Source of the DNA: Bacillota bacterium
Lineage (GTDB): Bacteria; Bacillota; Clostridia; Oscillospirales; Ethanoligenentaceae
Assembly: GCA_023391835.1 (NCBI GenBank)
Contig: JAEWAE010000024.1
Coordinates: 62,001-126,000, forward strand
Direction: 5' to 3'
Length of the DNA stretch: 64,000 nt
In this document: positions 17,474 through 25,924 of the stretch, one piece after another
Layout of the letters: every line of letters begins with the position of its first letter
Position numbering within the stretch: the first letter of the stretch is position 1
Translations under genes and position numbers: made by a program
Notes under the pieces: model-generated
What the model saw: the letters and a program-made list of their open reading frames with translations, nothing else
Database searches by the model: none
What the model was told of the DNA's origin: nothing

Positions 17474-18061
17474 AAACGGCGGGCCGATTGGCCGGATTAC
17501 AGGCTTTGACCGTCAGCGGCGGGTCGTGCCGAGCGTCCATTCATTTGGATACCGACATACCGTCGGCATTGCCTCCGGATCAATGCCGCCTAGAGTTTCT
17601 CATCACTCGGGCTGATTGACGGAAGCTCATGCGATAATCCCATATAGGCCGGCTGACGGATGCAGCCGACTTTTGAATCGGCTGCATCCGTCATTCCGGC
17701 AAAGCGGCATCTTCCCTGAAACATTCGGTTCTTGAAAAAAGCAGATTTTAGTGCAACATTTGTGAATCTAAGTCATTATAAGCAATATTTATTAAGATAT
17801 TGTGATGTAATTTAGCTAATATAGTAATAAAGTCACCATTATGTGGGTGTGCAAGGTGTAAGCCTCGCACGGAAGCAGAAGGGACGCCCCGCAGCCATCA
17901 TAGGCAGACATCCGCCCCGAACCAGTTGATCCCTGTGGTAGCTCCCTCTTTGCCTGCCCACCCCACCGCAAGGGCTCCCTGCTTTTTCTGTGTGACAGAA
18001 TCGCTTTTTTTGCACATGTCAGCTGTGCGTGCAGCGCTTCATGGAAAGGAGATGTCTGTGC
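17474..18061. other. Intergenic region with stem-loops, no gene seen
   Basis: No convincing gene lies here. A strong hairpin at 17654-17693 (16-bp stem, 8-base loop) has no T run. At 17843-17961 the segments GTGGG/CCCAC and GCAAGG/CTTTGC pair across 119 bases with a symmetric 3x3 internal loop, so a structured RNA is possible. The AT-rich part at 17740-17830 could hold the promoter of the following regulator gene, but no clear -35/-10 pair was found. Confidence 0.5.
17654..17693. terminator. Stem-loop after the aldo/keto reductase gene (no T run)
   Basis: TGACGGATGCAGCCGA (17654-17669) and its exact complement (17678-17693) form a 16-bp stem with an 8-base loop. Without a T run it may be an imperfect terminator or an mRNA 3'-end stabiliser. 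Confidence 0.5.
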
Positions 18062-18772
18062 TTGCTCTGTTCTCTTAATGATTGTACGGATGAAACGGAC
18101 GGATCGCTCCGCACAGGATGCTGCTTTCTGCCATGTCTGACCGAATGGGTACCGCTTATCGAAACAGGCAATCGAAGAATGCTGCAGATGCAGGTCAACC
18201 AGTTGTTTGCCAGTGTGCCCGATGGGCAACAGAACGAAATGTTTGACGAGATCTATCATGGGACCTGCTACCTCGCGTACCATGTTCTGCACAAGAGCCA
18301 TCGGAAGGTCGGCGACATTCTGGAGCATATCCAGCCGATCGACGACATCCATTCGGAAAGGGAACTGAAAACATGGGTTTTATCTGCTTTGAACATCTGC
18401 CTGGAGGCCACGAAGGTCGTCAACAGTCAGCATGACCTCATATGCAAGGTGAAAAGATACATAGCGGAGCACCTGCAGGGAAGTTGCTCTCGTGATGAAA
18501 TCGCCCGGAGCGTTTATCTCAACCCGGCGTATCTTTCCCGGCTTTTCAAGAGGGAAACCGGAATTTCGATGACGGATTATCAGATTCAACTGCGAATGGA
18601 ACTGGCAAAAGACATGCTTTCCTCCAGCAGTGTTTCCGTCAGCACCGTGGCCGAAACAATAAACTGCTATAATTTTTCTTATTTTTCCCGCATGTTTAAA
18701 AAATACGTGGGTGTCACCCCGACGGAGTATCGCCGCAATGTCTCCCCCGCACCCATACACATGAAGGTGTAA
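18062..18772 (+). CDS. YesN-like AraC-type DNA-binding protein lacking a receiver domain
   Basis: The 236-residue product corresponds to the linker and C-terminal part of YesN-type response regulators. A helical middle (LIETGNRRMLQMQVNQLFASV) leads to two helix-turn-helix units (CSRDEIARSVYLNPAYLSRLFKRETGISMTDY and VSTVAETINCYNFSYFSRMFKKYVGVTPTEYR). No CheY-like receiver domain precedes it, and no histidine kinase gene is adjacent. A TTG start at 18062 lies about 8 bases behind AAAGGAGAT; another in-frame start is at 18029. It may be a remnant of a two-component regulator or a receiver-free regulator of the downstream GH42-transporter operon. Confidence 0.75.
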   Translation: MLCSLNDCTDETDGSLRTGCCFLPCLTEWVPLIETGNRRMLQMQVNQLFASVPDGQQNEMFDEIYHGTCYLAYHVLHKSHRKVGDILEHIQPIDDIHSERELKTWVLSALNICLEATKVVNSQHDLICKVKRYIAEHLQGSCSRDEIARSVYLNPAYLSRLFKRETGISMTDYQIQLRMELAKDMLSSSSVSVSTVAETINCYNFSYFSRMFKKYVGVTPTEYRRNVSPAPIHMKV

Positions 18773-18786
18773 AATCAGTCTGTCTG

Positions 18787-18872
18787 CGGCAATTTCCGTA
18801 AAGATTTCGCTTTTTCGTGGGAGACGGCCAGACGAAAGCACGGCTTTTCCGACTTTTGATGGAATTGCCGTA
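18787..18872 (+). repeat. Second copy of the isomerase-leader element
   Basis: This stretch resembles 11296-11372 in order and sequence. Shared blocks include AAAGCAC, TTTCCGA, TTT, ATGG and ATTGC, with about 31 of 41 aligned bases equal in the last part. It has its own outer stem, CGGCAATTTCC (18787-18797) with GGAATTGCCG (18861-18870). A GGTATGA-like box follows at 18888. Confidence 0.4.
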
Positions 18873-19034
18873 TGGCAGGCCGGTGATGGTATGACAAGAG
18901 CACCCCGCGCAAACCGAATTGAACCAGTCCAGTAAAAATGAATAATGATAAGGTACCCCCCGACTCATGAAACCAGAACTACACCAGAGCGTGTCTAATA
19001 GCAAATGAAAGTTGACGGATTCCCAATCCTCATC

Positions 19035-19064
19035 AAAACCGCCTCTCGAATAAGAGGCGGTTTT
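19035..19064. terminator. Rho-independent terminator
   Basis: AAAACCGCCTCT and AGAGGCGGTTTT form a 12-bp stem with a 6-base loop and T/A ends, usable in both directions. It isolates the regulator gene at 18062 from the GH42 operon. Confidence 0.85.
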
Positions 19065-19264
19065 TGCTGTCCGCGACTTCATATTAGGCACATGACAAAA
19101 CGGTCGGCTGCTGCCGGTGAAAGGAGAGCGCCTCCCATTCAGAAAACAGCGAAGAGGCGGTTTTCCTGACGACTGTATCGGATTGCCGATCGCATCGTCC
19201 GGAAGGCGTTCAGCCGGTATTCAGCCGGTACATGGAAGTAAGTCATACGGCCTCTGTGCCTATG

Positions 19265-19713
19265 AGTCTTCACTTTATCATAATATAAATATTTATATAT
19301 TATATTATGTATATTTCAGTTATTAAGCGGATGTATTATAATTTTGTTCATTTTTATGTGGATTTATGCAGAATATGTTTATATATATTTATATAATATG
19401 TTCTTATATGTATAATTTATTTGTGTATTGCTCCATATATGTTCGCCTTGTATATGGACGCATTCTCCATACTGTGCTATTAAAATTCATATATTTATTT
19501 AATTTATTTATTTGAATCTATTGATTTATTAAAAGCATAATAGTATAATATGCTTAATTTATATGGTGTACATAGTTATTATGTTGTGAATAATCGTGCT
19601 TTATGTGGCTTTATCGCCGTTTTCTCCATTCAGCCTACCAAAATTATTATATAATTATTTATTATTTTAATTGTGAATCAATTTTTGCAATTTCAATACG
19701 AGGAGTGGAAATA
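19265..19713. other. AT-rich island upstream of GH42 operon
   Basis: About 450 bases consist mostly of A and T, with many overlapping TATAAT-like strings, between much G+C-richer neighbours. No gene is supported. It contains the promoter region of the GH42-transporter operon, but so many -10-like strings make a single choice unsafe. It may be a horizontally acquired junction or an AT-rich regulatory region. Confidence 0.7.
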
Positions 19714-21735
19714 GTGATTAGTGCCAAAGCTCCGTTCATCCTCTACGGCGGCGATTACAACCCGGATCAATGGCCGGAAAACGTCTGGAAAGAAGACATG
19801 CGACTTTTCAAGCTGTCACACATCAACCTGGTGACGCTGCCGGTCTTCAGCTGGGCCAAACTCCAGCCGAGTGAAGATGTCTATGATTTTGCCTGGCTAG
19901 ACCGGGTCATGGATATGCTGGCGGAAAACGGAATCTATGCCTGCCTTGCCACATCCACGGCGGCGCAGCCTGCGTGGATGTCTCGCAAATATCCGGAAAT
20001 TTTGCCAGTGGATGTGCAGGGGCGCAAGCGCACCCATGGAAAACGGGTCAATTTTTGCCCCAACAGTCCGGTCTACCGGCATTTTGCCGCACAACTGGCG
20101 GGCAAGCTCGCCCAGCGGTATCAAAATCATCCGGCCCTGCTGATCTGGCACGTTGCCAACGAATATGGTACCTATTGTTACTGTGATCGTTGCGCGTCGG
20201 AATTCCGAAAATGGGTAAAAAACAAATACGGCACCATCGAGGACGTCAACCGCTGCTGGAATCTTTCCTTCTGGGGCCATACGGTCTATGAGTGGGAAGA
20301 CATCACCGTCCCGTCGGAGCTCAACGACGAAGACAAATGGTATTCCGCGATTGCGTTGGATTACGACCGCTTTATGACCGATTCCAGTCTGGGGTGCTAT
20401 CAGGCGGAGTACGACGCCATCAAGGCAGTTACTCCCGACATCCCCGTCACCACAAATATATCGGGCTATTTGAAAAAGCTCGATCAGTTCCAATTCGCCC
20501 GGCATGTGGATATCGTCGGCTGGGATAATTATCCTGCTCCCACGGACGATATGAGCGTACTGGCGTTCAAGCACGACCTGATGCGCGGACTGAAAAACGG
20601 CAAGCCGTATATGTTGGTCGAGCAGTCGCCGAATCAGCAGAACTGGCAGCCCTATAACAAGCTGAAGGGGCCGGGCGAGGTCCGTCGGCTGAGTTGGCAG
20701 GCCATTGCTCACGGTGCCGAATCCATCCTTTATTTTCAACTCAGGCAGTCGGTAGGCGGTGTAGAGAAACTACACGGGGCTTTGATTTCCCATGCCGGCC
20801 ATGAGCACACCCGGGTATTTGCCGAATGCGCGCGCCTAGGCGCCGAGCTGCAGGCCATGGGGGACACTCTGCTGGATGCCGAATACCGGGCGAAAGTCGC
20901 CATTGTTTTCGACTGGGACAACTGGTGGGCCGTGGAACTTTCCAGCGGGCCCAGCCGCGACCTAAAATATTTCGATCAGGCGGTCAAATATTACAAAGCA
21001 TTATTCGAGCACAATATAGCGGTCGATCTGATCCGGCCGGACGCAGACCTTTCCGACTACAAGATCGTCATACTGCCGCTGCTTTATATGGTGAAGGGCC
21101 ATGACGGCGAAGGATTTGAAAAATTTGTGCAGAACGGCGGGCTGCTCGTTACTTCCTTTTTCAGCGGCATCGTGGACGAAAACGACAATGTGGTCCTCGG
21201 CGGGTATCCCGGCCGGCTGAAAAAAATGCTGGGCATTTGGGTGGAAGAAACCGACGGGCTGCTCCCCGGTGAACACAATGAGATCCGGGTCACAAGCCCC
21301 ACCGCCCACATCCGCGGCAGCTATGCATGCGGCCTCCTGTGCGATCTGGTCAACCCGGAAGGAGCCCGGACCATTGCCGAATATGGATGTGACTTTTACG
21401 CGGGCCGACCTTGTGTCACGGCGAATCGGTTTGGCAAGGGGACGGCCTATTATGTGGCAACCGACCCCGAACCGCGTTTCCTGACGAACCTTGTAGAGGA
21501 TCTGGCGGATCAGGCCGGTCTTAAGCCGCCGGTTTCCGCTCCGCCCGGAGTGGAGGTCACCCGCCGTTACAAGGCTGGAAAACAGTACACCTTCCTCCTT
21601 AACCATAACCAGTACGCCTGCTCTGTCCAACTCGACAGTACATATCGCGACATGCTGCATCCGGGGGAAATCAGCGGAACCATCACGATCGGGCAGTCAG
21701 ACGTAATGGTGCTGGAATCCTCCCTAACACCATAA
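19714..21735 (+). CDS. Glycoside hydrolase family 42 beta-galactosidase
   Basis: The 673-residue protein has the GH42 layout: a TIM barrel (GGDYNPDQWPENVWKEDMRL), a trimerisation domain and a C-terminal beta domain. Glu150 in HVANEYG is the probable acid/base and Glu303 in MLVEQSPN the nucleophile, and the zinc-type cysteine cluster (YCYCDRC) follows the acid/base. It would release beta-D-galactose (or alpha-L-arabinopyranose) from imported oligosaccharides in the cytoplasm. The GTG start at 19714 has GGAG about 8 bases upstream; an earlier in-frame start lies in the AT-rich region and is unlikely. It leads the operon that continues with two permeases and a binding protein. Confidence 0.93.
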   Translation: MISAKAPFILYGGDYNPDQWPENVWKEDMRLFKLSHINLVTLPVFSWAKLQPSEDVYDFAWLDRVMDMLAENGIYACLATSTAAQPAWMSRKYPEILPVDVQGRKRTHGKRVNFCPNSPVYRHFAAQLAGKLAQRYQNHPALLIWHVANEYGTYCYCDRCASEFRKWVKNKYGTIEDVNRCWNLSFWGHTVYEWEDITVPSELNDEDKWYSAIALDYDRFMTDSSLGCYQAEYDAIKAVTPDIPVTTNISGYLKKLDQFQFARHVDIVGWDNYPAPTDDMSVLAFKHDLMRGLKNGKPYMLVEQSPNQQNWQPYNKLKGPGEVRRLSWQAIAHGAESILYFQLRQSVGGVEKLHGALISHAGHEHTRVFAECARLGAELQAMGDTLLDAEYRAKVAIVFDWDNWWAVELSSGPSRDLKYFDQAVKYYKALFEHNIAVDLIRPDADLSDYKIVILPLLYMVKGHDGEGFEKFVQNGGLLVTSFFSGIVDENDNVVLGGYPGRLKKMLGIWVEETDGLLPGEHNEIRVTSPTAHIRGSYACGLLCDLVNPEGARTIAEYGCDFYAGRPCVTANRFGKGTAYYVATDPEPRFLTNLVEDLADQAGLKPPVSAPPGVEVTRRYKAGKQYTFLLNHNQYACSVQLDSTYRDMLHPGEISGTITIGQSDVMVLESSLTP

Positions 21736-21880
21736 TGAAGTCTTTTCCGCCATCTTCGGCCAAGCAAAACGCCGAACACTTGACAAACGCCCGGGAACCT
21801 GCCGACAAGCGGGCACACCGGAAACCGGCGAAACCGCTGAACCTCAGCGCCGCCGAATTTTAAGCAAGGGAGATATTGCG

Positions 21881-22846
21881 ATGGCCAGGGCAACGAGTCC
21901 GCAATCCACGATCACACGGCCTTTGGCGCCGCCGCGCTCCGGGAAACGGGGGCTGGGGGCAAAGATCTACAAGCAGCGATACCTGATCCTGATGGCCTTG
22001 CCGGGATTTCTGCTGATTCTTATTTTTCGCTATATTCCTATGTATGGTCTGCTGATCTCATTTGAAGATTACAACTACGTCAATGGCGTCTTTGGCAGCC
22101 ACTGGGTCGGACTAAAATATTATATGGAATTTTTCAACAACCCACAGGCATGGCCTCTTTTCCGCAACACGCTGCTGCTCGGGCTCTATTCCCTGCTCTG
22201 GGGCTTCCCCGCTCCGATTATTTTGGCTTTGCTGATGAATGAGATCCAGCATACGGCGTTTAAAAAGCTGGTGCAGACAGTGACTTATCTGCCCTATTTT
22301 CTTTCCGCAGTGGTGATCGTCGGGATGGTGGCACGTTTTTCTTCCACCGACGGCATATTCAATTCCGTGCGTGCTCTTTTTGGCCAGTCACGAATTCCCC
22401 TGCTTTCACAGTCGCGGTATTTCCGGACACTTTTCATCAGCTCCGGCATCTGGCAGACAATCGGCTACAACTGCATCATCTACCTGGCGGCGCTTTCGGG
22501 CGTGGACACCACGCTTTACGATGTGGCGGAGCTGGACGGTGCCAACCGCTGGCATAAGATGGTGAATATCACCTGGCCGACCTTGAAGCCGACCACGACC
22601 GTATTGCTGCTGCTAAGTCTGGGCGGCATACTCAACACCGACTATCAAAAAGTACTTTTGATGTATAACTCCAGCATCTACGATGTAGCCGACGTGCTGG
22701 GTACCTATATTTACCGTTTGGGCATTCTCGGCGGTCAGTTCGAATACACAACCGCCGTCGGGCTGTTGCTCTCGATCATATCATTCCTGCTGGTCTATCT
22801 GGCCAATCTGTTCTGTCGCAAGCTCACAGAGAGCAGTCTGTGGTGA
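21881..22846 (+). CDS. ABC sugar transporter permease (LplB-type)
   Basis: This 321-residue membrane protein has six predicted hydrophobic helices, starting at LILMALPGFLLILIF. It has the EAA-type loop YDVAELDGANRWHKMVNITWPTLKP that contacts the ATPase, and ends in the family-typical KLTESSLW. It is the first membrane subunit of a CUT1 oligosaccharide importer, and its partner gene follows after 12 bases. No ATP-binding subunit is encoded nearby, which is normal for Bacillota importers that share one MsmK/MsmX-type ATPase. AAGGGAG precedes the start. Confidence 0.93.
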   Translation: MARATSPQSTITRPLAPPRSGKRGLGAKIYKQRYLILMALPGFLLILIFRYIPMYGLLISFEDYNYVNGVFGSHWVGLKYYMEFFNNPQAWPLFRNTLLLGLYSLLWGFPAPIILALLMNEIQHTAFKKLVQTVTYLPYFLSAVVIVGMVARFSSTDGIFNSVRALFGQSRIPLLSQSRYFRTLFISSGIWQTIGYNCIIYLAALSGVDTTLYDVAELDGANRWHKMVNITWPTLKPTTTVLLLLSLGGILNTDYQKVLLMYNSSIYDVADVLGTYIYRLGILGGQFEYTTAVGLLLSIISFLLVYLANLFCRKLTESSLW

Positions 22847-22858
22847 GGGGGTGCCGAA

Positions 22859-23743
22859 ATGAGATACAAGCAGGGGTTCCTGTCGCATCTGTTCAATGTG
22901 TTTCTGTACATATTGATGCTTTGTATTGTCGTCATCATGCTCTACCCCATGCTGAACGTGCTGTCGCTTTCCATAAGCAACGCGCGGCTGGTTTCACAGG
23001 GGGTAATCACATGGTATCCCCGCGAGGCAAATTTATCAGCCTACAAGCTTCTGCTGGGCAATCCGCAGATATGGATCGATTATAAGAATACCATCCTATA
23101 CGCAGTTGTCGGCACATTCATCACGTTGCTCATCACGTCTCTGATGGCCTATTCGCTGGCCACCGAGGACTTTATCTTCAAAAAATTTCTGCTCATTTTC
23201 GTTACGGTCACGATGTTTTTCAGCGGCGGCACGATTCCCACGTTTCTGCTCATTCGCAAACTCAACATGATCAACACCCTGTGGGCCATGGTGCTGCCCG
23301 GCGCTGTTTCGGCCTATACCGTCATCATTTTCCGTACTTTTTTTGAAAGCCTTCCAAAAGATCTGCGGGAATCCGCCTATCTGGACGGTGCCAACGATTT
23401 TGTCATCCTCTTCCGCATCATCCTTCCACTTTCCAAACCGCTGCTGGCGACATTCGGTCTGTTTGCCGCCGTCAGTCACTGGAACGGATGGTTCGACGCC
23501 CTGCTGTATCTGAATGACCAAAACAAGTACCCCATCCAGATGTTTCTCCGAAACATCCTGTTTGTTACCGGCGCCAGCAACACGGGCCCGGACGCGGCGG
23601 CCCTCATCAACAACGGAATGATGAACCCTTTGAATCTGCAAATGGCCGCCGTCATCGTAACGATCGCTCCGATCCTGCTGGTCTATCCGTTCATCCAGAA
23701 ATATTTTGTCAAAGGCATTATGATCGGCGCCATCAAAGGCTGA
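22859..23743 (+). CDS. ABC sugar transporter permease (YtcP/LplC-type)
   Basis: The 294-residue second membrane subunit has six hydrophobic helices (FLYILMLCIVVIMLYPMLNV and others). It has the EAA loop LRESAYLDGANDFVILFRIILPLSKP and the family's terminal KYFVKGIMIGAIKG. It pairs with the permease just upstream. The ribosome site GAGGGGG overlaps the end of the preceding gene, giving coupled translation. The substrate is probably a plant-derived oligosaccharide, judging by the neighbouring GH42, GH106-like and GH29 genes. Confidence 0.93.
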   Translation: MRYKQGFLSHLFNVFLYILMLCIVVIMLYPMLNVLSLSISNARLVSQGVITWYPREANLSAYKLLLGNPQIWIDYKNTILYAVVGTFITLLITSLMAYSLATEDFIFKKFLLIFVTVTMFFSGGTIPTFLLIRKLNMINTLWAMVLPGAVSAYTVIIFRTFFESLPKDLRESAYLDGANDFVILFRIILPLSKPLLATFGLFAAVSHWNGWFDALLYLNDQNKYPIQMFLRNILFVTGASNTGPDAAALINNGMMNPLNLQMAAVIVTIAPILLVYPFIQKYFVKGIMIGAIKG

Positions 23744-23985
23744 CGCTCGGCCTCGACGGGAAGATGTCCGAATCGGCTCCGATCATTTTTTCAAACCGCC
23801 ATATTTTTTTAGGGAGGTGATGCGCCGCTCCATGGCACCTGGTCCGGCTTTTCGTTTCTCATTTACAGATTGGCTCCGTCATTCCCGCCGGCATCTGCCG
23901 GCACGCGGCCATCGGGTTGGTTTCATTGTATCCGCATGAGTTACTTTGCAGGTATTCCGACAGTAACTGAATGGGAGTGAAAAGA
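23744..23985. other. Intergenic region with stem-loop between permease and binding-protein genes
   Basis: This 242-base gap contains a G+C-rich hairpin (GCCGGC-ATCT-GCCGGC near 23890-23905) and a strong ribosome-site-like AGGGAGGTGAT with only a 35-codon frame behind it, which I do not call a gene. The hairpin may set the higher expression usual for binding proteins. The other transporter operon also has a hairpin in this position. Confidence 0.4.
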
Positions 23986-25617
23986 ATGAAAAAGTTGGCT
24001 ATCACTATGGCTGTCCTAATGGCATGCTCTTCGCTGCTGGCAGGCTGCAAATCGCAGACTGGGACTAAAAGCAGCGGAAAAGTGCCCAGCGCGCTGAATC
24101 TGACGGTCATGAGTCCGAATTTCGGCAAATCCCCCGCCGGTACGGATGTGCAAAAGCAATGGCAGACCGAAATGGAAAGCTATCTGGGCTGCAAGCTGAA
24201 TATCACATGGAACTATGTGCCCTGGGCGGACTATTCCACAAAGGAGCAAACAGTCGAAGCCACCGGTAGTATCCCGGATATTATGACCTACGCCAGCTAT
24301 AATTACAACCAATCCGCCGGAAACGCCGGAATTCTGCTGGACATCGCCCCCTACATCAAGAAAAAAGCAGTATCGAATTATCAGCAGTACATAAACGGCA
24401 CGCCATATAGTCAGCAGGCCATCTATACCTCTGACGGACACTCTTGGGGCTTTCTGGACGGCATGAACAATTCCCACAACGATTACAGCGCCCAATCGGT
24501 CAGCACCATGGGCATCCGGTTCGACATCTTCAAAAAATATAATATTCAAATGCCCGAAACGCTGGATGAGCTGGAACAGGCGGCTCTCAAGCTCAAGCAG
24601 CTTTTCCCGGATGTGTATCCGATCAACATCAGTGCCAAATCCTTCACCATGCAGTTCGGTCTGGCGCAGACCTTTCACACCAGCACAACCGTTTACTGGA
24701 ACGGTTCCAAGTATTCCTACGGGCCGGAGGAAGACAATTACAAGGCAATGCTGCAGTACCTCAACAAGCTCTATTCCGAAAAGCTGATCGACCCCAATTT
24801 CCTGACGGATACCGACGACCAGGCGACCGCCAAGGCGGAAACCGGCAAAGTATTTATCCTGCCGAGCATCTGGGCAGGCAACGTGACGGTCTACAATCAA
24901 GCCAAAAAAGATGCCAGTATGGAATGGGGCAGCATGATGCTCCCCAAGGACTCGAAATACGGTACTCCATGGACCTATTTGACCAACAAACCGGGCAAAA
25001 CGCTCCAGCAGCGCTTCGGTATTGAAATTTCCAAAAAGGCACCGTATCCCGACCTGGTGGTCAAGATGCTCGACTATCAGTATTCCGACAAGATGAGCCG
25101 GCTGTGTCAGTTCGGCATCGAGGGCAAGACTTACACGACGGATTCCAAGGGCAACCCGCAGTTTATAAGCTCCATTGCCTCCGCCGCCAACCCCGGGCTG
25201 GAAGCCGAAAAATACGGCGTCGGCGCCAGCATGGGCGTACGCCCCGGCATCGTCTTCAATCCCCAGATTTTCGACGCCAATCTGCAGTTGATTACACCGC
25301 AGCCGTGGTATCACGCCGGTAAGTACACCAGTGAAAACTACTGGACCGCGACGGCGGAGTATGGAGGCAAGGCCGCGCAGAATCCGGATTCCATCGCTCC
25401 GATCATCAATCTGACCAAAGATGAGCAGACCCAGAAGAGCACGGCCCAGAATTCAGCCGACACCTACGCCCAGACGGCGGCAGCCAAATTCATCACCGGC
25501 CAAATGAACTTTAACAGTTGGAGTTCCTATCTTTCCCAACTGAATTCCACTTCGCAGATCAACTCCGCTATTTCCAAGCTAAACGAAAAATATAAAGCAT
25601 TGAATACCAAAAAATAG
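23986..25617 (+). CDS. Extracellular sugar-binding lipoprotein (LplA/YtcQ-type)
   Basis: The 543-residue protein starts with a lipoprotein signal peptide (MKKLAITMAVLMACSSLLAGC, lipid-attachment Cys at 21). A solute-binding fold typical of family-1 binding proteins follows (LTVMSPNFGKSPAGTD, IPDIMTYASYNY). It would sit on the outer face of the membrane and deliver oligosaccharides to the two permeases upstream. ATG 23986 with GGGAGTG upstream is chosen over a start 5 codons earlier. It is somewhat longer than maltose-type binding proteins and of the usual size for the LplA group. Confidence 0.93.
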   Translation: MKKLAITMAVLMACSSLLAGCKSQTGTKSSGKVPSALNLTVMSPNFGKSPAGTDVQKQWQTEMESYLGCKLNITWNYVPWADYSTKEQTVEATGSIPDIMTYASYNYNQSAGNAGILLDIAPYIKKKAVSNYQQYINGTPYSQQAIYTSDGHSWGFLDGMNNSHNDYSAQSVSTMGIRFDIFKKYNIQMPETLDELEQAALKLKQLFPDVYPINISAKSFTMQFGLAQTFHTSTTVYWNGSKYSYGPEEDNYKAMLQYLNKLYSEKLIDPNFLTDTDDQATAKAETGKVFILPSIWAGNVTVYNQAKKDASMEWGSMMLPKDSKYGTPWTYLTNKPGKTLQQRFGIEISKKAPYPDLVVKMLDYQYSDKMSRLCQFGIEGKTYTTDSKGNPQFISSIASAANPGLEAEKYGVGASMGVRPGIVFNPQIFDANLQLITPQPWYHAGKYTSENYWTATAEYGGKAAQNPDSIAPIINLTKDEQTQKSTAQNSADTYAQTAAAKFITGQMNFNSWSSYLSQLNSTSQINSAISKLNEKYKALNTKK

Positions 25618-25659
25618 GCACACATCCTGACATGGCATCCGGCCGGTCAGACGGGTTGG

Positions 25660-25850
25660 ACCGCCTGGCCGGCATTTGCCTTTGCCATTGATTTCGAAAC
25701 ACATATTCGAGAAAACGGGGCCATGGCATAAGCGGTGAATTTCGTACGCGGTGCTGCAAATAAATTTTAATCCGATTTGTAATAGCTCGCGCCCACTCCC
25801 CCGTCGCAGGGGAGCGCCGGTTTGGCCGATAAATCGGCCGGATTTTTCCG
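25660..25850 (+). terminator. Two terminator-like hairpins between binding protein and propeller genes
   Basis: An imperfect stem near 25638-25676 (GCCGGTCAGACGG with CCGCCTGGCCGGC) and a short hairpin GGCCGA-TAAA-TCGGCC (25824-25839) followed by GGATTTTT could reduce read-through. The 307-base gap shows no gene. Confidence 0.45.
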
Positions 25851-25924
25851 TATTTTGCCCGCATTCGTCGGGTATCGAGAACAGAAACGATCATAAGAGC
25901 CTTATGGCGGAAAGACGGCAACGC

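Noticed and set aside
18714..19091. 125-codon minus-strand frame and possible insertion-sequence remnant
   Set aside because: It crosses a clear terminator, has no transposase motif and no terminal repeats.
23832..23939. 35-codon frame behind a strong ribosome-site-like AGGGAGGTGAT
   Set aside because: Spacing is too long, the peptide has no recognisable feature, and the region looks like a transcript spacer with a hairpin.
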